The notes below the pieces were generated by a model. That model did no database searches and was not told the origin of the DNA. It saw only the letters and a program-made list of their open reading frames with translations. Positions 1 to 7,946 of a DNA stretch of 39,726 bases are shown piece by piece. The position numbers and the translations under genes are program-made. Numbering within the stretch: position 1 is the first letter of the stretch; each line of letters opens with the position of its first letter. Source of the DNA: Nitrososphaerales archaeon (GTDB lineage Archaea > Thermoproteota > Nitrososphaeria > Nitrososphaerales > Gagatemarchaeaceae); assembly GCA_030038365.1 (NCBI GenBank), contig JASHPA010000176.1, positions 1-39,726 on the forward strand. The letters are read 5' to 3'.

Positions 1-139
1 GGAGGGGCGATCACCTTGCGTTTCATTGTCGTATCGGCGGCGGCGCTGTATCTTAACGTTGTGCCGACTCGCGCGAGCCGCTAGAAACCCCTAAATCAGC
101 AGCTGGCGTCGAGCGGACCCGCTTGGAGCGCCGACGCTG

Positions 140-1207
140 ATGGACCCCAGGGTCGCCGAACACGCCAGAATCGTCGTGAACTATTCCTGCGATGTGAAGC
201 GCGGGGACTTCGTCCTGATAGACACGAGCAGCGGAGCTCTGCCCCTGGTCACCGAGGTCGCCGCTGAGATAGCGAAGGCCGGGGCACACTTTCAGGTTCT
301 CGCACGTGACTATGGGTTCAGCAGGGCGTACTTGCTCAACGCGAGCGAAGAGACGCTGTCGTCCTTCCCCGAGCCGCTGCTCAACCTCTACAAAGGTGCG
401 GACATCCTGATAGCGATAATAGCCCCGGAGAACACCAAGGAACTTGCGGACGTGCCGCCCGAGAAGTTCCGGATGCGTGTCAAGGGCATGGCGGAGGCAA
501 ACAAGGCGATCATGGGCAAGGAGAAGTGGTGTATCACGCTGCACCCTACGCCCGCTCTCGCGCAGGAGGCAGACAAGTCGCTCGAGGCCTACTCTGACTT
601 TGCGTACGGCGCCATGCTCCGCGACTGGCCCGCCATGGCCAGTAAGATGCAGGTCCTCGCTGACAAGATGGCCGCGACGAAGAACGTCCGCCTGGTCGGA
701 GAAGAGACTGACATCTCCTTCTCGATAGAGGGAAGGAAGCCGATGGTAGATGCCGGCAAGAAGAACCTGCCTGGCGGTGAGGTCTTCACCAGCCCGATCG
801 AAGGGACGGTAAACGGCAGGGTCTACTTCGACCTTCCGTTCCTCTTCCTCTCCAACACAGTCAGGGGCGTGAGGCTGAAGTACGTTGACGGGGAGATAGT
901 GGAACATAGCGCCGAGGTCGGCGACAAGCTCCTGTCGGAGCTGCTGGCCTCTGACGCCGGCGCGAAGCGTCTCGGCGAGCTTGGAATAGGCATGAACAGG
1001 GGGATTACCGAAGTGACGAAGAACATGCTCTTCGACGAGAAGATGGGCGACACAATCCACATGGCGGTGGGACGCGCGTTCGAGGAGGTCGGAGGCACCA
1101 ATGAGAGCGGCATCCACATCGACATGGTCAAAAGCATGAAGAAAGGTGGCGCTATCTACTTCGATGGGGAAGCGATTTACGAGAACGGCAGGTTCGCCTG
1201 GGAATGA
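140..1207 (+). CDS. M29-family metallo-aminopeptidase (AmpS/AmpT-like)
   Basis: A 355-aa protein of the thermophilic aminopeptidase family (peptidase M29), cytosolic dimetal enzymes that remove N-terminal residues from peptides. The family hallmarks are in the C-terminal half: SPIEGTVNGRVYFD (a conserved metal-ligand Glu), GELGIGMNRG, HMAVGRAFEEVGG and the IHIDM motif giving His and Asp ligands. Length is a little below the usual 370-410 aa, so the N-terminal domain is compact. The ATG at 140 is the only reasonable start; a weak AT-rich patch (CCCTAAATC near 90) would give a leader of about 20 nt. Its 3' end overlaps the convergent next gene by 31 nt. Together with the permease and the glutamate dehydrogenases it fits peptide and amino-acid catabolism. 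Family assignment is firm; substrate preference cannot be read. Confidence 0.9.
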   Translation: MDPRVAEHARIVVNYSCDVKRGDFVLIDTSSGALPLVTEVAAEIAKAGAHFQVLARDYGFSRAYLLNASEETLSSFPEPLLNLYKGADILIAIIAPENTKELADVPPEKFRMRVKGMAEANKAIMGKEKWCITLHPTPALAQEADKSLEAYSDFAYGAMLRDWPAMASKMQVLADKMAATKNVRLVGEETDISFSIEGRKPMVDAGKKNLPGGEVFTSPIEGTVNGRVYFDLPFLFLSNTVRGVRLKYVDGEIVEHSAEVGDKLLSELLASDAGAKRLGELGIGMNRGITEVTKNMLFDEKMGDTIHMAVGRAFEEVGGTNESGIHIDMVKSMKKGGAIYFDGEAIYENGRFAWE

Positions 1208-2427
1208 GGCGTTTCGTCTTGATCGAGGAGCTCGCGCAGGGTACGCGTCCTGCTCTCGGCCTTCTTGTCTCCCGCTGATAGCCCTGTGAGAATCGGAATC
1301 GGGGAGAAGGAATCAGTCTGGCGCCGGCCCGAGAGGCGCATCACCTCTTCCGCCTCGCGTATCAGCCTCCTGGCGGTGTTGACCGAGCCCCCTGGACCTC
1401 CTCTGTGAGTGAAGCTCTTGCCGCCTTGCGCAACTGCGATTGAAAACGCGTTTGCGCCATAGAAGCTTCGGCCCAGAGGGTGCTTCCTTTCCAAGACCTG
1501 GAAGGAGAGACAGCAGGTCATGGTCCTCGAGCTGCCATCCATGACTATCTCGGTGACGAGAGACGGATAACCGCGCTTCCTTCCGGAGATATGCCACGCG
1601 CACAGGTCATCAACGCTCGCGGAGCCGGGGCCGCTTGCTAGGACCTCTGGTACGCTCTGCTTGCTTGACCGTACCTCGAGACGGCCCAGGATGGCGCAGA
1701 TGTTCGTCGTAATCCTCGCCTTGGTCTGCTGGTCCTTGATCTCGGGAAGCAGGTCTGTGCCACCTGGCTCCAGGTAACCGCCGTCGGTCAGCGCCTGGTA
1801 TATCCGTCCTGGTGAGAGACCCTCTGAGGCTCTGCTGAAGAGGAAGTTGAGGCTCGAGTTGTCGCGCTTCAATATGTGAACGGTCCGGGTGCTCAGCCTG
1901 GAGGCGGCCACGGGGACGTATTCCATCTGGTCTATCCAGACGCCCTGGGTGCAGTTCAGGCCGAGGAAAGTTTTCTGCTTTCGCGCCCGCGAGAAGAGAT
2001 CCCTGCACATAGCCGGGTCGGCCCAAGCTGTCTTGTTAGCGGTGCAGATTGCGAGAGTCCCCATGAGCTCCGATGTGAGACCGTATGCACTCCGCGCGTC
2101 GAGATACGTTGTGTCGAACACGACCCACTCGTCAAGCGCAGGTTGGATGATTTCGCTGAGGATGTGAGCTTCCTCTTTGGCGCCCTCGAAGTCCGTCGCG
2201 GCAAAAGAAGCAGGGAGGCCGCCGAGTCCCTTTTTTCCTCTCTTGGCCCGGGTTATCTTCGCGACGTCGGACGCGGTCAGCTTCTTGCCGTCCTTCCTTG
2301 AGATGATCCGCGAGCTGTCCGCGACCCAGTAGAGAGGGAAGCGATCAGTGCGCTCCACGACCTGCAAGAGGACGTTCCTTCCGAGGTTGCCCAGTCCCAG
2401 CAGGCCGAAACGGAAATTCTTGACCAA
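1177..2427 (-). CDS. Divergent homoserine dehydrogenase-like NAD(P)-dependent oxidoreductase
   Basis: A 416-aa protein with an N-terminal Rossmann fold (GLLGLGNLGRN, residues 8-18) and the Asn-Lys motif TANKTAWADP typical of homoserine dehydrogenases, which reduce aspartate semialdehyde to homoserine on the Thr/Met pathway. The catalytic domain resembles the family in outline (GGYLEPGGTDLLPEIKD, where the family usually has EPDPxxDLxGxD), but the C-terminal glycine motif reads HRGGPGGSVNTA rather than GPGAGxxPTA. It has no aspartokinase or ACT domain. The start is TTG at 2427; a TATA-like CATAAGCTCC on the minus strand is centred near 2455, 28 nt upstream. It could be a true homoserine dehydrogenase or a related enzyme with another substrate; the divergence makes me cautious. 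Confidence 0.65.
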   Translation of the reverse strand: MVKNFRFGLLGLGNLGRNVLLQVVERTDRFPLYWVADSSRIISRKDGKKLTASDVAKITRAKRGKKGLGGLPASFAATDFEGAKEEAHILSEIIQPALDEWVVFDTTYLDARSAYGLTSELMGTLAICTANKTAWADPAMCRDLFSRARKQKTFLGLNCTQGVWIDQMEYVPVAASRLSTRTVHILKRDNSSLNFLFSRASEGLSPGRIYQALTDGGYLEPGGTDLLPEIKDQQTKARITTNICAILGRLEVRSSKQSVPEVLASGPGSASVDDLCAWHISGRKRGYPSLVTEIVMDGSSRTMTCCLSFQVLERKHPLGRSFYGANAFSIAVAQGGKSFTHRGGPGGSVNTARRLIREAEEVMRLSGRRQTDSFSPIPILTGLSAGDKKAESRTRTLRELLDQDETPHSQANLPFS

Positions 2428-2469
2428 TTGAGGGTAACGGGGGACGTAAGGAGCTTATGAGCTTGTGAG

Positions 2470-2482
2470 GATAATCCTTATC
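2470..2482. promoter_or_regulatory. 13-bp palindrome GATAA-TCC-TTATC at the permease promoter
   Basis: The perfect inverted repeat GATAA/TTATC with a 3-bp spacer lies in the 84-bp divergent interval. Its right arm coincides with the TATA-like element 30-33 nt upstream of the permease TTG start. It may simply be the TATA/BRE region or a repressor operator overlapping it. Confidence 0.4.
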
Positions 2483-2511
2483 AGAACCATCCCGCCACTC
2501 TTCACGCCTGT

Positions 2512-4098
2512 TTGAGTAGGTCTACGGCATTCGTGCGTGAGGCTACCGGCATAGTGAGGTCGATATCCCCGCTTCAGGCATTCATAACGACGGTCGCGGT
2601 TACCAACATCGGCTTTGGCGTCGCCACTACATATCTGCCAATGCTGGCAGTGTTCCCCGGCACGGACATCCCCCTTGTGTTCGTCCTAGTCCTCCCATTC
2701 CTGCTTGTCACTTCAGCCCTCTACTCCCTGCTTTCGCTGAGCATGCCTAGGTCCGGCGGTGATTACGTGTGGTCCGGAAGGATACTTCACCCATCCGTCG
2801 GTAGTTCCCTTGCGTTCACCAATGTCATCTTCAATGCGATATTCATGGGCTTCTTCGCTAACACGTTCGTCACCTACGGACTCTTCTCGGTCTTCGACAC
2901 GATCGGGGCGCTCACGAACAACCCCGGCCTGATCACCTGGTCGGCGAGCGTCTTCACGAATCTGGGATGGGTCACCGTGATCGGCGGAGTGCTGATCATC
3001 TACATGGCGCTGACGATGATCTCCGGGACGACGAACTATCTGAAGCACCAGTTCGTCTACTGGATCATCGGCATGATAGGCACCCTGATAGCGATGGGAT
3101 ATCTCTTCTCGACCAACCCCACCACGTTCGCGTCTACGTTCGACAGGCTTCTGGGGAGCTACACGACGTACCAATCAATCATCACCAAGGCGGACGTCTC
3201 GTACACGCCGGGCACAATCGCGTTGGGCGCCCTTGCACTGGCATGGCTCGCGAACAACGGATATCAGTATTCGGGGTACTTCTCCGGTGAGGTCAAGCAG
3301 GTGAAGAAGTCGATGTTTCTCTCGACGATGGGGAACAACGTCGTCGCGACGGCGATCTACGCCCTGTTCGCGCTAGCCCTGCTCGACGCCGTGGGGCAGC
3401 AGTGGCTCAACGCTGTCTCCAAGCTGTCCGTCGTCTCGGCTTCGGCCTGGGGGATACCGGTCCCACCGAACCCGTACTTCTTCGCAAGCCTGCTGGCCAA
3501 CAATGTTGTGGTGGCCACCATCATCAACCTGGGGCTCATCGCGTGGGCGATTATAATCATCCCCTCCAACTGGATGGCCACTACCAGGATCATCCTGGCG
3601 ATGGGCTTCGACAGGATCCTTCCGGGAAGGTTCGCTGATGTGAGCGATAGGTTCCACACTCCCGTCAAGGCGATCATTTTCGTGGCTTTCATCACGTTCC
3701 TCGGCCTGCTTGCCACGAACTACTACGGAGCCGTCTCGGCGAACCTCAACTACACGGTCGTCTACACCTTCATCCTGGCGGTGGTCTCGCTCGGTGGCGC
3801 GATCTTCCCGTTCGTCCGCAAGAGCATCTACCAGCAGTCGCCGATAGCCGTGTACAAGTTCGGAGGCGTTCCCCTCGTGACGCTCGTCGGAGCGGTCTCG
3901 TGCGGCTTCTTCGCGTTCCTCTCGTACACGGCAGGTGCCAACTCGTCGATAGGAGGGCCCAACGGCCTGTATTCTCTAGTGCTGGCCGTGGCAGCTCTGG
4001 TCGGGAGCGCAGCACTGTACTTCATCGCAAGATGGTACCATCGCGGAAAGGACCACATCGATATCGCGATGAACTTCAAGGAGATCCCTCCGGAATAG
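2512..4098 (+). CDS. APC-superfamily amino-acid permease
   Basis: A 528-aa integral membrane protein with about 12-14 hydrophobic segments, of the amino acid-polyamine-organocation superfamily. The first helices carry the family's glycine-rich and SMPRSGGDYVWSGR stretch (residues 75-90), matching the conserved region after TM2. Further segments run to residue 510, followed by a short charged cytoplasmic tail. The start is TTG at 2512, with the in-frame GTG at 2530 as alternative; the TATA-like TCCTTATC centred near 2479 favours TTG. The substrate is probably an amino acid, but specificity cannot be derived. Neighbouring aminopeptidase and alcohol dehydrogenase genes support uptake of amino acids for catabolism. 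Confidence 0.85.
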   Translation: MSRSTAFVREATGIVRSISPLQAFITTVAVTNIGFGVATTYLPMLAVFPGTDIPLVFVLVLPFLLVTSALYSLLSLSMPRSGGDYVWSGRILHPSVGSSLAFTNVIFNAIFMGFFANTFVTYGLFSVFDTIGALTNNPGLITWSASVFTNLGWVTVIGGVLIIYMALTMISGTTNYLKHQFVYWIIGMIGTLIAMGYLFSTNPTTFASTFDRLLGSYTTYQSIITKADVSYTPGTIALGALALAWLANNGYQYSGYFSGEVKQVKKSMFLSTMGNNVVATAIYALFALALLDAVGQQWLNAVSKLSVVSASAWGIPVPPNPYFFASLLANNVVVATIINLGLIAWAIIIIPSNWMATTRIILAMGFDRILPGRFADVSDRFHTPVKAIIFVAFITFLGLLATNYYGAVSANLNYTVVYTFILAVVSLGGAIFPFVRKSIYQQSPIAVYKFGGVPLVTLVGAVSCGFFAFLSYTAGANSSIGGPNGLYSLVLAVAALVGSAALYFIARWYHRGKDHIDIAMNFKEIPPE

Positions 4099-4106
4099 GC
4101 TGCCGC

Positions 4107-4118
4107 AAAACGCTTATG
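4107..4118 (+). promoter_or_regulatory. Promoter box AAAACGCTTATG
   Basis: BRE/TATA-like element whose first base is 37 nt upstream of the alcohol dehydrogenase ATG at 4144, predicting a leaderless transcript. Almost the same 12-mer (AAAACCCTTATG) occurs at 10539 with the same spacing to the creatininase-family gene. Confidence 0.6.
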
Positions 4119-4143
4119 TCGAGCAGGAAGTAGCTTCACCCTT

Positions 4144-5178
4144 ATGGGACAGGTCATAGCAGCGCGATTCTATGCGGCTAAGCAGCCACTGAAGCTTGAG
4201 AACGTGCAGATCCCTCCGCCTGGAGACGACGAGGTCGCGGTCGAGATCAAGGCTGCGAGTATCTGTCATTCCGACCTGCACACCCTCGCCGGAAGGCAGG
4301 TCCCCGCCACAGTCCCCATAACGCTGGGACATGAGGCCGCCGGAGTCGTCTCGGCCAAGGGGAAGAACGTGACCAACGTCGAGGTGGGCGACCGAGTGGG
4401 GATTGACTATGTCCAGAGCTGCGGAAAGTGCCAGTACTGCCTGAGGGGCAAGGACAACCTTTGTGACAACTTTGCCGTCATGTCCTTCAACAGGGAAGGC
4501 TCGTGGAAGGAGGAGGCTGTGGTCCCGTCCCGACACGTCCACAGGCTACCGAACAACATAGGGTTCCCGGAAGGGGCGATGCTGAACTGTGCTGTCATGA
4601 CCGCTTATCACGCCGTCAGATACGCGCAGCAGCCACCCGGAGCGTCGGTGTTGGTCTACGGCCTTGGCGGTGTCGGTCTGAGCCTGTTGAAGTGGGCAAA
4701 GATCGCAGGCGCCACCGACATCATAGCGGTCGACCTCGAAGACGAGAAGCTGAAGATCGCCAAGCGCGAGGGCGCGACGGCAACGGTCAATCCAAGGAAC
4801 GGCAACCCAGTCCAGGAAATCCGCAAGTTGACAGGTGGAGGCGTAGACATCGGCTACGAGGTGATAGGGAAACAGGAGAGCGAGAGGAACACGATATCCT
4901 CGGTAAGGAAGGGAGGACAGGCGGTTCTCGTGGGTATGTCTTGGGATCCCATCCCGATACACGTCGTCGACGACCTGCAGGTACCCGAGGTGAAGGTCAT
5001 GAGCCCGCAGGACCACCTGAAGTCGGAAATCCCCGAGGTATTGAGGCTGATAGAGATCGGACGCTTCACGTTCAGCGACGCCGTGACCCACAAGTTCCCG
5101 CTCGGGTCCGTCAACGAGGCGGTCTCGGTTCTGCAGAACAGGACCGGGAATCCCGGAAGGGTCGTGCTGGAACCATAG
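4144..5178 (+). CDS. Zinc-dependent alcohol dehydrogenase (MDR superfamily)
   Basis: A 344-aa medium-chain dehydrogenase that interconverts an alcohol and an aldehyde or ketone with NAD(P). Catalytic-zinc ligands are Cys41 (SICHSDLH), His63-Glu64 (GHEAAG) and probably Cys149. Structural-zinc cysteines are 93, 96, 99 and 107. The Rossmann motif GLGGVG precedes the AVDLEDEKL strand, whose Asp suggests NAD preference. The ATG at 4144 sits at leaderless distance from a clear promoter box. The stop codon abuts the stop of the convergent next gene with no intervening base. A second, only distantly similar zinc alcohol dehydrogenase lies at 20674. The physiological substrate is unknown. Confidence 0.92.
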   Translation: MGQVIAARFYAAKQPLKLENVQIPPPGDDEVAVEIKAASICHSDLHTLAGRQVPATVPITLGHEAAGVVSAKGKNVTNVEVGDRVGIDYVQSCGKCQYCLRGKDNLCDNFAVMSFNREGSWKEEAVVPSRHVHRLPNNIGFPEGAMLNCAVMTAYHAVRYAQQPPGASVLVYGLGGVGLSLLKWAKIAGATDIIAVDLEDEKLKIAKREGATATVNPRNGNPVQEIRKLTGGGVDIGYEVIGKQESERNTISSVRKGGQAVLVGMSWDPIPIHVVDDLQVPEVKVMSPQDHLKSEIPEVLRLIEIGRFTFSDAVTHKFPLGSVNEAVSVLQNRTGNPGRVVLEP

Positions 5179-5700
5179 TCAGGTCTTTCGGTCCCACAGA
5201 CCCGCGTCGTCTATGATGCCCGTGGGAAGGACTTGCCGGTAGAGTCTGAAGATCGATTCGGCGTAGTCGCGAAGGATGACCTCGCGTGGGCGCTGCGCGC
5301 TGACGGTTTCATAGGTCGCGAGCGGTACTGCGTAGAAGACCTGACCCTCGCCCCGTCCGTCCACGGTGTAGTTGAGGTGGAAGTGGTAGACCGGGAAGAA
5401 GCCGCCTATGCCGATGATCAGTTTCTTCACGCTGTCGTGGATGATGGAAAGGTTCTGGGGCTCCGACTCCAGAGAGCCGATGGCTATTCCTGAATAGTCC
5501 TCCAGCGTCTTCGGTCTGAGAGTCGTGTTCCCGGGTGTCCCTGAGACTATCTCCGTCCTGAGCATGAAACCGTTCCGAGACTGCCGCTGTATGACGAATA
5601 CCGAGCGCCGATCGGTGACCAGGATGGCATATTCCTTCAGGCTGCCTCTCCCGGCGAGGACCCTGTGCACCAGCCCGAGTCTGTTCTCCTGCACGCTCAT
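5179..5700 (-). CDS. Hypothetical protein, 173 aa, beta-rich
   Basis: I do not recognise this family. The 173-aa sequence has no signal peptide or transmembrane helix. It alternates short strands, for example KEYAILVTDRRSVFVIQRQ near residue 22, a pattern seen in PH-like domains that begin with a self-description strand and an [ILV]TDRR turn. A later hydrophobic stretch is LIIGIGGFFPVYHFHLNY. It ends in a helical segment (REVILRDYAESIFRLYRQVL). The gene is convergent with the alcohol dehydrogenase and divergent from the pilin-like gene. A PH-like cytosolic domain is only an inference from the strand pattern. Confidence 0.6.
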   Translation of the reverse strand: MSVQENRLGLVHRVLAGRGSLKEYAILVTDRRSVFVIQRQSRNGFMLRTEIVSGTPGNTTLRPKTLEDYSGIAIGSLESEPQNLSIIHDSVKKLIIGIGGFFPVYHFHLNYTVDGRGEGQVFYAVPLATYETVSAQRPREVILRDYAESIFRLYRQVLPTGIIDDAGLWDRKT

Positions 5701-5778
5701 GGCGAAGACTCTCCGGACCGGAGGTAGCCTCGACCTTAGGTCTTCCTGTGTGGACCGCGTTCGGGCAAAAGTATTAAT

Positions 5779-5791
5779 CGAAAAATTGTAG
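5779..5791 (+). promoter_or_regulatory. Candidate TATA element of the pilin-like gene
   Basis: CGAAAAATTGTAG lies at leaderless spacing before ATG 5808. A second AT-rich block, GTATTAATCG, precedes it at 5771-5780, so which one is used is uncertain. Confidence 0.4.
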
Positions 5792-5807
5792 GGTCGACGC
5801 CCGAAAA

Positions 5808-6545
5808 ATGATGGAACGCTACAGGAGGGGGATAGCCACCTCGATGACCTTTGTGATCGCGGTGGTAATCCTAGTGGCGGGGGCCGCGTGCGCAGTGGTG
5901 CTCAGTTCCGCATCGATGCAGGCTACCCAATCGACGACCCCGGTGAGTTCATCGACGACCGGCTTTTCGAGCAGCAGCCAGTCGACAAGCACCATAGGTT
6001 CGGCGAGCAGTACGACTGTCGCGTCCCGGTACGGACTCGAGCTCGAGCTCTCGATGAACGGGACTCGGTTCAGCGCAGGTCAGAACATCTCGGTCAATGT
6101 GAGCGAGTTCAACGCGCTCGACCAAAGCAACAACGTCAGCGGTTCCGGAGACTGGTTCGTTCCCGTAGCCTTGGGCTCGTGCACGAACCTTAATGACCTG
6201 CCCGTCGGGATCGCGTTGTACAGGGGCCACTACAGCGCGGGCAACGTCTCCTCGGGCACGCAGATCCAGGTGTTTCCTGTGACGGTCTGTCCGATGATAG
6301 TCAGGTACATCTCGGGTTACGAGTTCCAAGCCAACAGCGACGTCGCGACGATCCTCCCGGGTTCGGCGCAGGTAGCCGTGATGGCGAGCGTGGACATCGT
6401 GAACGGGACGTCGAACGGTGCGGGGATCGGGCAGGCGTCACCTCTGAACCCAGGACAATATACGGTGGTCGCTGCCGATGAATGGGGTGCCGTCACGTTC
6501 CTGTACTTCCAGGTAGAGGGGCTTTCCCTCGGTCAGACCGGCTGA
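5808..6545 (+). CDS. Exported pilin-like or membrane-anchored protein, 245 aa
   Basis: A 245-aa protein with a short basic N-terminus (MMERYRRGIATS) followed by one hydrophobic helix (residues 13-35), then a Ser/Thr-rich linker (about residues 36-75) and a beta-rich ectodomain with several N-x-S/T sequons. The R-R-G-I junction before the helix resembles the class III signal peptide of archaeal type IV pilins, where the prepilin peptidase cleaves ahead of the helix; no pilus-assembly gene is nearby, so an ordinary N-terminally anchored lipoprotein-like binding protein is an alternative. Two ATGs (5808, 5811) are possible. Two cysteines in the ectodomain could form a disulfide. The ligand is unknown. 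Confidence 0.65.
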   Translation: MMERYRRGIATSMTFVIAVVILVAGAACAVVLSSASMQATQSTTPVSSSTTGFSSSSQSTSTIGSASSTTVASRYGLELELSMNGTRFSAGQNISVNVSEFNALDQSNNVSGSGDWFVPVALGSCTNLNDLPVGIALYRGHYSAGNVSSGTQIQVFPVTVCPMIVRYISGYEFQANSDVATILPGSAQVAVMASVDIVNGTSNGAGIGQASPLNPGQYTVVAADEWGAVTFLYFQVEGLSLGQTG

Positions 6546-6570
6546 CATCTCGACATGAATCTTATATAGC

Positions 6571-6580
6571 AAAGCCTCAT
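6571..6580 (+). promoter_or_regulatory. TATA box CTTATATAGC
   Basis: A strong TATA element that ends 25 nt before ATG 6605. It selects that ATG over the longer open frame running back into the preceding gene. Confidence 0.65.
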
Positions 6581-6604
6581 ATTACATGCGACTTGAGTTC
6601 CGAG

Positions 6605-7093
6605 ATGGGCGAAGAGGAGAGCGGAGGAGAGGCAACGGGCGAGATATCGCCCGCGGTGCAGCCGGCCGACGTGCCGGCAGAAACGACTGAGGCGGTCGCG
6701 AGTCCGCAGCCCCAGTCAGAAGGAAGGCGGACCCAGTTGAGGATTGTCAGAGAGCATCTTGAGAACCTCTCATCTGACGTAGGGAGTGCCAAGAGAAGCA
6801 GCGAGGCGAGCGCGAAGAAACTAGAGAACAAGATTGAGTCAATCCGCAAGGACCTAGCTGAGTACAAGCGATCGAAGGACATCTCAGAGCATGCCAAGAG
6901 CAGCGACACAAGTGCGAAGAGGCTCGAGAAGAAGGTCAGCTCACTGAGTAACGATGTAGCGGCCCTGAAAGCGAGCATCGCCAAGGACGCTGCCAGGACC
7001 AGGACGAGGCAGGAGGCATTGATGGCCAAGATACTTGCGAAGGTGAGTCCGAAGAAGCCGGCCGCCAAGAAAAAGTCCACCAAGAAGAAGTAG
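6605..7093 (+). CDS. Coiled-coil protein with lysine-rich tail, 162 aa
   Basis: An acidic N-terminus rich in Glu, Ala and Pro (residues 1-45), a central heptad-rich helix (about 55-135, e.g. KRLEKKVSSLSNDVAALK) and a strongly basic tail (KKPAAKKKSTKKK). The tail resembles histone H1-like or nucleic-acid-binding tails, but no folded DNA-binding domain is visible. The reading frame is open further upstream; I chose ATG 6605 because the TATA box at 6571 gives a leaderless transcript there. An in-frame TTG at 6593 is the alternative. It could bridge nucleic acid or scaffold a complex. Function is unknown. Compare the basic-tail protein at 39085. Confidence 0.7.
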   Translation: MGEEESGGEATGEISPAVQPADVPAETTEAVASPQPQSEGRRTQLRIVREHLENLSSDVGSAKRSSEASAKKLENKIESIRKDLAEYKRSKDISEHAKSSDTSAKRLEKKVSSLSNDVAALKASIAKDAARTRTRQEALMAKILAKVSPKKPAAKKKSTKKK

Positions 7094-7161
7094 AACCTCA
7101 CTCACGACGCAACGGAGGACAAGGATAAAGGCCCCGGCCCGGCTCCGACAGGGGGACCAGC

Positions 7162-7938
7162 TTGGCTCGGCCCAGACTTTTGACGGAGAATGAGAAACAG
7201 AGTCTTAGGCCCCGGCTCAGCAAGATGGAGAAGCTGGTCGCCGACAGCACGGGCGCCGTCGAAGCAGCGTGGGCCTGGTACGACCGGAGGCAGGGGATCG
7301 TGGAATGGGCTTTCAGAAACGCCGATTCCATCCAGCGCAGCACGATACTGATGAGAAGCTCCTACTATCTTGGCGATGGCTATTGGCCCATCTATTCCTA
7401 CAACCCGGCTTTCCGGACGGTCTTGCTCGACGGAAGAGAGACTATCAGACCTCTCGAGGAGAGGAGCGTCCCGCTCAACACCGCGCCCCTAGGGCTTGTC
7501 CAGTTCGGCAATCTGCAGCACGCCGTGATCTGCCTCATCGTCACGCTTTCACCGGGACAGGCGTGGGGGATGCTCGAAGGAGGGTTCGGCCAAACCGGGC
7601 CAGCGTCGACAATCGCTATCTATGGAGTGACGCCGACCAATGGAGGAGACTTCTGCCTCGGTTACGACCCTGCCGAGGTGAAAGACTGGAACGAACAGAC
7701 GAAGATGCGGCTGAGTGCGTACACACCCAACCCGTCGACCTTCAACACCTGGCTTTTCCAGGCGGAGACTACCGCGCGATACAGCAAGCAGTTCTCAGGT
7801 GACTCCATCGCCTCGGGCAGGTGTACAGAGGCGACGCCGCAGGTCCAAGGTCAGGCCATCGGGCCCAAGGGGCAGGAGACGAGTGACATGTTCCCTCCAG
7901 TCTTTCCTGACGTGCTCCTGCCACCCCTCAACCCGTGA
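7162..7938 (+). CDS. Hypothetical protein, 258 aa
   Basis: A 258-aa protein I cannot place. It has no signal peptide. Residues 1-40 are helical and basic, followed by a Trp/Tyr-rich region (EAAWAWYDRRQGIVEW, DGYWPIYSYNPAF) and a mixed hydrophobic stretch around HAVICLIVTLSPGQAW that is not clearly a membrane helix. The last 50 residues are Pro/Gln/Gly-rich and probably disordered. Start is TTG at 7162, with GGATAAAGGC at 7123 as a possible promoter box. It faces the convergent phosphodiesterase gene and is separated from it by 8 nt. Confidence 0.6.
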   Translation: MARPRLLTENEKQSLRPRLSKMEKLVADSTGAVEAAWAWYDRRQGIVEWAFRNADSIQRSTILMRSSYYLGDGYWPIYSYNPAFRTVLLDGRETIRPLEERSVPLNTAPLGLVQFGNLQHAVICLIVTLSPGQAWGMLEGGFGQTGPASTIAIYGVTPTNGGDFCLGYDPAEVKDWNEQTKMRLSAYTPNPSTFNTWLFQAETTARYSKQFSGDSIASGRCTEATPQVQGQAIGPKGQETSDMFPPVFPDVLLPPLNP

Positions 7939-7946
7939 CGCGCGTG

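Noticed and set aside
1-84. Open frame 1 at the window edge (27 codons to TAG) as the end of a membrane protein
   Set aside because: Too short to recognise and without a confirmed start; could equally be non-coding.
53-1117. 354-codon frame opposite the aminopeptidase
   Set aside because: The M29 motifs are on the plus strand; the minus frame has no family match and is a composition artefact.
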